From Clostridiales bacterium UBA4362 (GTDB lineage: Bacteria; Bacillota; Clostridia; TANB77; CAG-508): DNA of 16,788 nt. The position numbers and the translations under genes were made by a program. Below the pieces are notes generated by a model. The model saw only the letters and a list, made by a program, of their open reading frames with translations. It was not told where the DNA came from and ran no database searches. Shown here one piece after another: positions 6,688-12,966 of this stretch. The first letter of the stretch is position 1, and each line of letters begins with the position of its first letter. Where the stretch lies: NCBI GenBank assembly GCA_002393975.1, contig DGSM01000127.1, positions 1 through 16,788 on the forward strand, in the 5' to 3' direction.

Positions 6688-7144
6688 CGACCAATTTGCA
6701 TGGCCTATTCCAGGATATGTTTATATTTCTTCATATTATGGAAAAAGAAAAAGCCCCACTCAAGGAGCATCTTCTTTTCACTCTGGAATAGATATTCCTG
6801 CACCAGCAGGAACACCACTTTATGCAATTGAATCTGGTGAAATAACTTTTTGTTCTTGGGGAGCTGGTGGTGGCTATACCATAGTTTTAAACTTAGATGA
6901 TTATCCATATATCAGCGCCTCATATTGTCATATGAGTCCAAATTTTAATGTTTCACTTCATCAAAAAGTTGAAAGAAATTATCTAATTGGATTTGTTGGC
7001 CCTAAAAATGTATATGGCATAACTAATAATCCATACAAAGATTCCGATGGCAACCCCACTAATGGAGCAACCACCGGAACACATTTACATTTCTCTATTA
7101 AAGTTAATGGGAAAACTATTGATCCTCTGAATTATTATCACTAA
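6680..7144 (+). CDS. M23 (LytM/lysostaphin-type) metallopeptidase domain protein, probably the C-terminal part of a frameshifted gene
   Basis: Zinc endopeptidase domain predicted to cut peptidoglycan cross-links. The 154 residues are almost only the catalytic domain. The metal ligands are all present: His34 and Asp38 in FHSGIDIP, and His137 in the HxH of GTHLHFS, with His84 (YCHMS) and His135 as the catalytic histidines. FAWPIPGY and ISSYYG at the N-terminus are typical of the domain start. ATG 6680 has no ribosome binding site, and the protein from this start has no export signal, yet its substrate is outside the membrane. The preceding overlapping frame (6556-6687) supplies both a ribosome binding site and a membrane anchor. 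The 3' end overlaps the convergent DUF2207 C-half gene by 29 bases. Confidence 0.85.
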   Translation: MNSDQFAWPIPGYVYISSYYGKRKSPTQGASSFHSGIDIPAPAGTPLYAIESGEITFCSWGAGGGYTIVLNLDDYPYISASYCHMSPNFNVSLHQKVERNYLIGFVGPKNVYGITNNPYKDSDGNPTNGATTGTHLHFSIKVNGKTIDPLNYYH

Positions 7145-7919
7145 CTCCTACTGATTTATCATATTTTTCTTTTAATATCAGTGGATTAATATTTGCAAGC
7201 TCTTTAGTCATAACGCTATCAATATTTAATAATTGTGAGAAAATTAAGAAATCTATTAAAGTGTCATTATCTACGCTACCTCTAAAACCAACTATTGAAT
7301 AATCAATAAGATATTTTTTAAATCCTAATAATTGGTTCACTTGTTCTACAAATTCTAAAGTATAGTATTTCTTATTTAATTTAGTAAAAGGTTTTATTCT
7401 AGCATTTCTTTCAATTACACCAGTATTTCTCATTTTATCAAATTCTTTCATTTGTATTTGAGAAAGAATAGGATTTATTTTTATTAAATTCTTTAATATG
7501 AATTTTTGATAATTTCTAATTGTAGTTTTACTACCAGGAATATTTGCTCTACAAAATTCGAATAGAGCTTCTTCTGTGTCTCTTTTAAATCCTTGGGCAT
7601 GAGTAAAAAATATAGTACTTTCCCTAGGATCTTGATTTTGACTATCTACTACACATTTTCCTTCTTTTATCCATTTTAATAATAATGCTTCAAGAAAATC
7701 TGTTGATATATTAGGATTAATTTCATAAAATTCAGAAATAGCATATGTATAGAATAAATCCCCTCCAAAAGGAATTTCACTATAATATGGTAAGTTCTTT
7801 GGTATTCTTTTTGGCATAGTATACTTTAGTATTTTCGCTATTATAACAACTAATATTATAGTTAGAGTAACAGCACCCATGCTCGTTAAAACAATTTTTA
7901 ATAATAATAACGATGTCAT
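7116..7919 (-). CDS. DUF2207 cytoplasmic-half protein with one N-terminal membrane segment
   Basis: Function unknown. 267 residues from ATG 7919, which has GAGGT 7 bases upstream; the frame is open to 7982, but that extension runs through the terminator at 7951-7984. One hydrophobic segment (about 4-28) is followed by a cytoplasmic region of about 235 residues. That region resembles the intracellular part of DUF2207 proteins: YYSEIPFGGDLFYTY with LLLKWIKEG near its start, and FKKYLIDYSI followed by FLIFSQLLNI and ELANINP near the end, matching the family's pattern of a Leu/Phe-rich strand, a YLvfA-like segment and a terminal L-x-P. The extracellular DUF2207 domain is missing here and appears to be encoded at 8407-9270. 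The assignment is from pattern memory, not a search. Confidence 0.7.
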   Translation of the reverse strand: MTSLLLLKIVLTSMGAVTLTIILVVIIAKILKYTMPKRIPKNLPYYSEIPFGGDLFYTYAISEFYEINPNISTDFLEALLLKWIKEGKCVVDSQNQDPRESTIFFTHAQGFKRDTEEALFEFCRANIPGSKTTIRNYQKFILKNLIKINPILSQIQMKEFDKMRNTGVIERNARIKPFTKLNKKYYTLEFVEQVNQLLGFKKYLIDYSIVGFRGSVDNDTLIDFLIFSQLLNIDSVMTKELANINPLILKEKYDKSVGVSDNNSEDQ

Positions 7920-7937
7920 TTGTATTACCTCAAATTT

Positions 7938-7966
7938 ACTATAGCAAAAAACAAAAAAATTGGCAA
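7938..7966 (-). promoter_or_regulatory. Possible promoter of the DUF2207 C-half gene, embedded in a terminator
   Basis: On the minus strand, TTGCCA (7961-7966), a 17-base spacer and TATAGT (7938-7943). The -35 lies in the terminator's 3' arm and the spacer is its U-tract. The start would fall just before or within the GAGGT ribosome binding site, giving a leader of only about 12 bases. Confidence 0.4.
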
Positions 7967-7984
7967 TATTACATATTGCCAATT
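7951..7984 (-). terminator. Intrinsic terminator after the AbrB-family gene
   Basis: A perfect 12-bp stem, AATTGGCAATAT (7958-7969) with ATATTGCCAATT (7973-7984), 3-base loop. On the minus strand it is followed by TTTTTTTGTTTTTT. It lies between the AbrB gene and the DUF2207 C-half gene. Confidence 0.88.
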
Positions 7985-8016
7985 AATAAAATTGTATTTT
8001 TATTTTAAAATAAAAT

Positions 8017-8256
8017 CTATTCTTTAATTTCTTTTAAGCATTTTTCACAAATATTTTTGCCTTTAAACTCAATAACATTTCTAGAAGAACCACAAAATAC
8101 GCAATCTGGTTCATATTTCTTAACTATTATTGAAGATCCTTCAACATGAATCTCTAGTGGATCTTTTATAGAAATATCAAGTTTTTTTCTGATTTCCATA
8201 GGAATTACTATTCTGCCTAATCCATCAATATTTCTAATTATACCTGTAGCTTTCAT
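8017..8256 (-). CDS. AbrB/SpoVT-family transcriptional regulator with C-terminal Cys4 motif
   Basis: 79 residues. The N-terminal 47 form an AbrB-type swapped-hairpin DNA-binding domain (GIIRNIDGLGRIVIPMEIR, then LEIHVEG), which dimerises and binds AT-rich promoters, usually to hold back transition-phase genes. The C-terminal part differs from Bacillus AbrB: Cys52, Cys55, Cys70 and Cys73 in C-x2-C ... C-x2-C spacing suggest a small zinc ribbon, a layout seen in clostridial members. ATG 8256 follows AAGGGGG at good spacing. The gene has its own promoter (8300-8328), whose spacer contains an inverted repeat, and a strong terminator, so it is monocistronic. It sits between the two DUF2207 halves and may regulate itself and its neighbours; this is inference. 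Confidence 0.9.
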   Translation of the reverse strand: MKATGIIRNIDGLGRIVIPMEIRKKLDISIKDPLEIHVEGSSIIVKKYEPDCVFCGSSRNVIEFKGKNICEKCLKEIKE

Positions 8257-8299
8257 AAGATTTGCCCCCTTAATAATTTAAAACTTACTTACGAGACAT

Positions 8300-8328
8300 A
8301 TTATATCACCAACTTTTGGTAAAATCAA
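8300..8328 (-). promoter_or_regulatory. Promoter of the AbrB-family gene with inverted repeat in the spacer
   Basis: On the minus strand, -35 TTGATT (8323-8328), 17-base spacer, -10 TATAAT (8300-8305) preceded by TGA. The spacer holds the inverted repeat ACCAA-3-TTGGT (8308-8320), a candidate operator. The leader is about 37 bases. Confidence 0.8.
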
Positions 8329-8406
8329 GCAAAACTGGTAATTTTTTGATATTTTTTATTATGTATCTATTCTGTATGTTAGGATTGTGGCTTTTGGTAG
8401 TATTTT

Positions 8407-9270
8407 CTATTTTTTATTAGGCTTTTTTCCCTTGCTTATAGCTAGTAAAATTATAAATATAATTAGCCCTGTAAAAATGCAAATTAGTACTAGAAGCACC
8501 ACTTTTTTATTGCCTACTAGTATATCTTCTCCTCCAAATATTTCTCTATAATAAAAGTCGAAATTATGATCTAATTTAGTAGTTACTTTCGGAAAAGAAC
8601 CTGAATTAAATCTTGCAATTATTTGTACGCTTTCTTGTGGTTCTAATTTTCCTAAAGAACTAAAATATATCTCTCCTATAGCATTTATTTGGCAAAGACC
8701 ATTATCATATCCATATCCCCAAACTTCTGCTATATCTTTAAATAATAGTTCACCAGAAAGAATATTTATTCCAACATGACGTATTTCTTCCCTATTTTTT
8801 TGGAAAAATTCGAAATTAATCATTTGATTTCCATCAGGAAGATCAACCACAAAATTTGTTATATCATATTCAAGAAAATAAGCATTTGAAGCATATTCTC
8901 CTATACCCCAAAATAAATCCACTCCAGAAGCAGTAGTCTTCATTCCACATTTATTTTTCTTTGACTCTAAATCCAGATTAGAATTCCAATTATTGTCTAA
9001 AGTAAACTCATTATCATGTTCATCTTTTACTTTGAAATTTATTATTTGTGATTTACCAAGATTATTAAAAGAATGTTTAAGTTCACTTCCTTCATCTAAA
9101 GTTGCTTGCCACTCTTCTTGCACATGAGCAATTCCATCTTCTGTAATTTCTATTACAATATTTACACTATCAATTTCATTAGCATTTACCACATTATAAA
9201 TGCATAAAACAATTATAAAAAAGAATGTAATTAAAGAAATCCTCAATATTCTTTTACTCATTATAATCAT
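8407..9270 (-). CDS. DUF2207 extracytoplasmic-half protein (signal peptide, ectodomain, C-terminal membrane anchor)
   Basis: Function unknown. 287 residues: an N-terminal signal or anchor (about 8-30, possible cleavage after VNA at 30), an extracytoplasmic beta-rich domain (about 32-255), a C-terminal transmembrane segment (about 257-279) and a lysine-rich end (KGKKPNKK). The ectodomain shows the DUF2207 pattern: an early strand pair with ITEDGIAHVQEEW, then YFLEYDITNFV and INFEFF. In single-chain members the membrane segment leads into a cytoplasmic domain; here the chain ends, and that domain appears as the gene at 7116-7919. ATG 9270 is only 3 bases after AGGAG and ATG 9261 is 12 bases after it, so the exact start is uncertain. 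It lies downstream of eno after a weak hairpin. Confidence 0.72.
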   Translation of the reverse strand: MIIMSKRILRISLITFFFIIVLCIYNVVNANEIDSVNIVIEITEDGIAHVQEEWQATLDEGSELKHSFNNLGKSQIINFKVKDEHDNEFTLDNNWNSNLDLESKKNKCGMKTTASGVDLFWGIGEYASNAYFLEYDITNFVVDLPDGNQMINFEFFQKNREEIRHVGINILSGELLFKDIAEVWGYGYDNGLCQINAIGEIYFSSLGKLEPQESVQIIARFNSGSFPKVTTKLDHNFDFYYREIFGGEDILVGNKKVVLLVLICIFTGLIIFIILLAISKGKKPNKK

Positions 9271-9287
9271 AATCTCCTATTAAAATA

Positions 9288-9311
9288 GGATGATAATAAA
9301 AATTATCATCC
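9288..9311 (-). terminator. Hairpin after eno (weak terminator)
   Basis: Perfect 10-bp stem GGATGATAAT (9288-9297) with ATTATCATCC (9302-9311), 4-base loop. On the minus strand it is followed only by TATTTT, so termination is probably partial and some eno transcripts may continue into the DUF2207 N-half gene, which has no evident promoter of its own. Confidence 0.55.
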
Positions 9312-9325
9312 CTTAAATAATTATT

Positions 9326-10651
9326 TTATTTGTTTAAATTCTTAAGATTAAAGAATGCTTTCTTTCCTAAATATTGACCAGCTGCTCCTAATTCATCTTC
9401 AATACGAAGTAATTGATTGTATTTTGCAACTCTGTCTGTTCTTGAAGGAGCACCAGTTTTAATTTGTCCTGCATTTAGTCCAACAACTAAATCTGAAATT
9501 GTTGTATCTTCAGTTTCTCCAGATCTGTGTGAAACTACTGCTGTAAATCCAGCTCTATTTGCCATTTGAATAGCATCTAAAGTTTCTGTTAATGTTCCTA
9601 TTTGATTTAATTTAATAAGAACAGAATTTGTAACTCCTAAATCAACACCTTTTTGTATTCTTTCAGTATTAGTAACATATAAATCATCACCAACTAATTG
9701 AACTTTATCGCCAAGTCTATCAGTAAGTCTCTTCCAGCCTTCCCAATCTTCTTCAGCTAAACCATCTTCAATTGAAATGATTGGATATTTCTTTATTAAA
9801 TCTTCATAATAATCTATTAATTCATCAGCAGTATATACTTGTCCTGTTTTCCAGAATAAATAGTTTCCTTCTTGTCCATTCTTTGCAGCTGCATCATACA
9901 TTTCAGTAGCAGCAACATCTGTACAAATCATAAAATCATCATATGATTTATATCCTGCTTTTTTAATAGCTTCAACAATAAGTTTTAAAGCATCTTCATC
10001 AGAATCAACCATAGGAGCAAATCCACCTTCATCTCCTACTGCTGTAGCTAGTCCTTTTTCTTTTAATATTTCTTTTAAAGTATGGAATACTTCGGCACTC
10101 CAGCGAAGTGCTTCTCTAAATGTAGGTGCACCAACTGGCATTATCATAAATTCTTGAATATTCAAGCTTGAATCAGCATGTTTTCCACCATTCATTATAT
10201 TCATCATAGGAACTGGTAAAACTTTTCCATTTACTCCACCTAAATATTGATATAATGGTAAATCAACTGAATCTGCTGCAGCTCTAGCAACTGCTAGTGA
10301 TACTCCAAGCATTGCATTAGCTCCAAGTTTTCCTTTATTAGCTGTACCATCTAATTCAATCAAAGTTTTGTCTAATAAAACTTGATCTAAGGCATTCATA
10401 CCTCTTATTTTAGGGCAAATAATATTATTTACATTATCAACTGCTTTTGTTACACCTTTGCCTTTATATCTAGATTTGTCTCCATCTCTTAATTCAACAG
10501 CCTCAAAAGCTCCTGTAGAAGCTCCTGATGGAACTATTGCTCTACCAGATGAACCATCCTCAAGTACAACTTCAACTTCTACTGTTGGATTTCCTCTTGA
10601 GTCAAGGACTTCTCTAGCGTAAACATCTTCAATTTCTAAAAACTGTTTCAT
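9326..10651 (-). CDS. eno: Enolase (phosphopyruvate hydratase)
   Basis: Converts 2-phosphoglycerate to phosphoenolpyruvate in glycolysis. The 441 residues are slightly longer than the usual 430. The family signatures are intact: AREVLDSRGNPTVEVEV at the N-terminus, PSGASTGAFEAVELRDGD, the catalytic base pair Glu208 (VGDEGGF) and Lys347 (LIKLNQIGT), magnesium ligands Asp245, Glu295 (SIEDG) and Asp322 (GDDLYVTN), and SHRSGETED. ATG 10651 has AGAGGT upstream. In many Firmicutes eno lies with other glycolytic genes; here it follows a tyrosine phosphatase gene by 42 bases and has its own promoter at 10688-10716, so it can be expressed independently of the kinase operon. Read-through from that operon is also possible because no terminator separates them. 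Confidence 0.98.
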   Translation of the reverse strand: MKQFLEIEDVYAREVLDSRGNPTVEVEVVLEDGSSGRAIVPSGASTGAFEAVELRDGDKSRYKGKGVTKAVDNVNNIICPKIRGMNALDQVLLDKTLIELDGTANKGKLGANAMLGVSLAVARAAADSVDLPLYQYLGGVNGKVLPVPMMNIMNGGKHADSSLNIQEFMIMPVGAPTFREALRWSAEVFHTLKEILKEKGLATAVGDEGGFAPMVDSDEDALKLIVEAIKKAGYKSYDDFMICTDVAATEMYDAAAKNGQEGNYLFWKTGQVYTADELIDYYEDLIKKYPIISIEDGLAEEDWEGWKRLTDRLGDKVQLVGDDLYVTNTERIQKGVDLGVTNSVLIKLNQIGTLTETLDAIQMANRAGFTAVVSHRSGETEDTTISDLVVGLNAGQIKTGAPSRTDRVAKYNQLLRIEDELGAAGQYLGKKAFFNLKNLNK

Positions 10652-10687
10652 AAATAATACCTCTTTTCTATGTTACTTCGGTTTTTG

Positions 10688-10716
10688 ATTATATCATATC
10701 AAACTCTTATGTTCAA
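10688..10716 (-). promoter_or_regulatory. eno promoter overlapping the end of the upstream gene
   Basis: On the minus strand, -35 TTGAAC (10711-10716), 17-base spacer, -10 TATAAT (10688-10693) preceded by TGA. The -35 box and spacer lie within the last codons of the phosphatase gene, whose stop is at 10694-10696. Confidence 0.75.
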
Positions 10717-11413
10717 TTATTTTTTTTGGATTTTCTTCAGTTAGTTCATTTAATTTTTCTTCACCGATTTTTCTTTTCAACTTTTTAATAATTGTGGGCA
10801 TACTAGCATATATTTGGTCTACCCTATGATTATCAGATCCAAAAAAACTAATCATATCTTTTTTTAAAAGCTTAAACAATGTATTTTTAGCTCTTCTTCC
10901 ATAAAATCCTATTGTACTACCAAAATTAGCTTGTAGAAGAGCTCCACATTCCACCCATTCTTCAGCAAGATGAATGTCATCTTGTACAACTGAATATCTT
11001 TCTGGATGAGCAATAATTGGAATATATCCCATTCTTTTTAGCTTAAAAATGCAAGAATCAATATATATTACTTTACTACGCAATGGTAGCTCAAATAATA
11101 CATATTGACTATTTGCTAATGTAGGAATAAGACCTGATTTAACCAATTCAGGAAAATCCTCTGAAAAATAGATTTCTGCTCCATTATGTAGTTGTATTTC
11201 TATATCATTCTTTTCCAGTAATCTTTGATACTTTATTATAAGTTTCTCTCTTGTTGATTTATCTGCTTCATAAACATTTGTCATATAATGCGAGGTTGTT
11301 ATTATTTCTGTAAACCCCGCATTATATGCTTCTCCTGCCATTATAAGGCTTTGATCAAAGTCTCTAGATCCATCGTCAATTCCTGGAAGAATATGTGTAT
11401 GAATATCAATCAT
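10694..11413 (-). CDS. PHP-domain protein tyrosine phosphatase (CpsB/YwqE type)
   Basis: Metal-dependent phosphatase that removes phosphate from the tyrosines of BY-kinases and their substrates. The 239 residues are close to the usual 240-255. The PHP metal ligands are visible: His5 and His7 in DIHTHILPGIDDGS, Asp14, His42 in TTSHY, Glu80 in GAEIYF, His136 in IAHPERY, and Asp194 and His196 in SDNHR. ATG 11413 follows GAAGGT by 9 bases. It is the third gene of a unit with the Wzz-like adaptor and the kinase, 26 bases after the kinase stop, so kinase and phosphatase should be made together. The TGA stop overlaps the eno promoter. Confidence 0.93.
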   Translation of the reverse strand: MIDIHTHILPGIDDGSRDFDQSLIMAGEAYNAGFTEIITTSHYMTNVYEADKSTREKLIIKYQRLLEKNDIEIQLHNGAEIYFSEDFPELVKSGLIPTLANSQYVLFELPLRSKVIYIDSCIFKLKRMGYIPIIAHPERYSVVQDDIHLAEEWVECGALLQANFGSTIGFYGRRAKNTLFKLLKKDMISFFGSDNHRVDQIYASMPTIIKKLKRKIGEEKLNELTEENPKKIIEHKSLI

Positions 11414-11439
11414 ATTAGTTTTACCTTCATTTATTTTGA

Positions 11440-12957
11440 TTATTCTTCTTCATCTACTTCTTCTGTAAATAAATCTAATATCTTTTCCCTTAATGTATTT
11501 CTAACTTTTACCTCTTCAGCATCAACTTTTGTTACAACTTTTGCTCTAGTTTTTCTAGGTGTAGCTTTTTTCTCTTCTTTTTTAGTAGTAGAAGTTTTTG
11601 CCTTAGTCGTTTTTACTATTCCTTTAGGCTTCGTTGCTGTCTTTTTTGTAGTTTCCTTTTTCTTGGTTGCTTCTTTTTTCTTAGTTTCCTTCTCAGCCTT
11701 TTTTTCTTTTTTTATTATTTCCTTTTCTTCTTTTGTTTTCTTTTTAGCTTTCTCTTTTTTTATTTCTTCCTCAATCGCTTCAAGCTTGTCTTCTTTAACT
11801 TCTAGATCTGCTTCGACTGGGTCCACCTTCTTCTCTAGATTTCCCTCTTCGGATTCCTGAATTTTTTTTTTTGAGGAGGAGCTTTTCCTTGTAGGTGGTT
11901 TTTTTGCTGATGCCGCATCTTCTAGTTCTTCTTTAGCTACTTTTTCAGGTTCGGCTTTTTTCTCAGCAAAATCTATAACACTTGAGGTTTCAGAAAAGCG
12001 TTTTCCACTTTTTGTCCCACGAGCATCCATATTTTCAATGTCAATAAGATTTTCATCTTGAATTATATTTTCAAAGCGATTTGTTCTAGTATCACTCATT
12101 GATTGAGAAATCTTATCTTCGATTCTATCTTCTTCTTTTTCATCTTTATTAAATTCGCTATTTAAAGCTGCTTTAATTTCTTCTTGTTCTTCAAAAATAT
12201 CACTCTCTATTGAATGTTTTCCATAATTACTAGAATGATTAGAACGACGTTTTCTTCCTGATTTATCAGAAGAATAATAATACTTGCTCTCATATTTCTT
12301 TGATGATTCTTTTACTCTATTAAGTACAACTCCAGCTATATGACCTCCAGCATTCTCAACTCTTTTTTTAACTTCTTTTAAATCATCTAATTTTGTCTTT
12401 CTGTTAGAAGTAACAATAATAGTTGAATCTACTAATCTAGAAATAATAATAGCATCTGTTACTAATAAACAAGGAGTACCATCAAAAATAATTACATCAA
12501 ATTTTTCTTTAGCTTCATCTATTAATTGTTGTAAGCGATTTGAAGATAATAACTCTGAAGGATTTGGAGGAATGCTACCTGCCAAAATCAAAGCTAAATT
12601 TTTAATTTCAGAATATTTAATAACACTATCTAAAGTATAATCTTCGTTTCTACCAGTTTGTGAAATTTTAGAAAGATAATTTGATAGTCCAGGATATTGA
12701 TCCATTTCAAATATCTTATGAACTCTTGGAACTCTCATGTCTGAATCTATCAATAAAGTTTTCTTTCCAAGTTGTGCAAAAGCTACAGCTAAATTAGTTG
12801 TTATCCAAGTCTTTCCTTCTCCTTGAACAGTACTTGTTGTAACCATAGTTTGCGTATCACTATCATTTTTTAAATATTGCATATTAGTTCTTAATGATCT
12901 AAAAGCTTCAGAAACAGGTGATTTAGGATCATTATTGATAATTAATTCTTTATTCAT
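11440..12957 (-). CDS. BY-kinase (CpsD/CapB/YwqD type tyrosine kinase) with a long Lys/Glu-rich C-terminal extension
   Basis: Bacterial protein tyrosine kinase that autophosphorylates a tyrosine cluster and works with a membrane adaptor, usually in control of surface polysaccharide. Kinase domain about 1-218: SEAFRSLRTN (16-25), Walker A GEGKT (46-50), Walker A' LLIDSDMRVPR (68-78) and Walker B VIIFDGTP (155-162). The tyrosine cluster is Tyr222 and Tyr226-228, where the normal family (about 230-250 residues) ends. Here another 275 or so residues follow: an acidic, polar stretch (250-350), a lysine-rich low-complexity stretch (353-478) and a short, less biased end from about 480. Coding A11 lies at 11862-11872. 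ATG 12957 has AGGAG 5 bases upstream and is 9 bases from the adaptor gene. Confidence 0.93.
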   Translation of the reverse strand: MNKELIINNDPKSPVSEAFRSLRTNMQYLKNDSDTQTMVTTSTVQGEGKTWITTNLAVAFAQLGKKTLLIDSDMRVPRVHKIFEMDQYPGLSNYLSKISQTGRNEDYTLDSVIKYSEIKNLALILAGSIPPNPSELLSSNRLQQLIDEAKEKFDVIIFDGTPCLLVTDAIIISRLVDSTIIVTSNRKTKLDDLKEVKKRVENAGGHIAGVVLNRVKESSKKYESKYYYSSDKSGRKRRSNHSSNYGKHSIESDIFEEQEEIKAALNSEFNKDEKEEDRIEDKISQSMSDTRTNRFENIIQDENLIDIENMDARGTKSGKRFSETSSVIDFAEKKAEPEKVAKEELEDAASAKKPPTRKSSSSKKKIQESEEGNLEKKVDPVEADLEVKEDKLEAIEEEIKKEKAKKKTKEEKEIIKKEKKAEKETKKKEATKKKETTKKTATKPKGIVKTTKAKTSTTKKEEKKATPRKTRAKVVTKVDAEEVKVRNTLREKILDLFTEEVDEEE

Positions 12958-12966
12958 TTGTTCTCC

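Noticed and set aside
7920..7982. N-terminal extension of the DUF2207 C-half gene to ATG 7982
   Set aside because: It would run through the perfect terminator hairpin and has no ribosome binding site; ATG 7919 has GAGGT at 7 bases.
11288..11860. Long plus-strand open frame of 190 codons, rich in Ser and Phe
   Set aside because: It is the complement of the Lys/Glu-rich tail of the kinase gene; AAA/GAA codons read backwards give TTT/TTC. It has no ribosome binding site, and the kinase frame is clearly the coding one.
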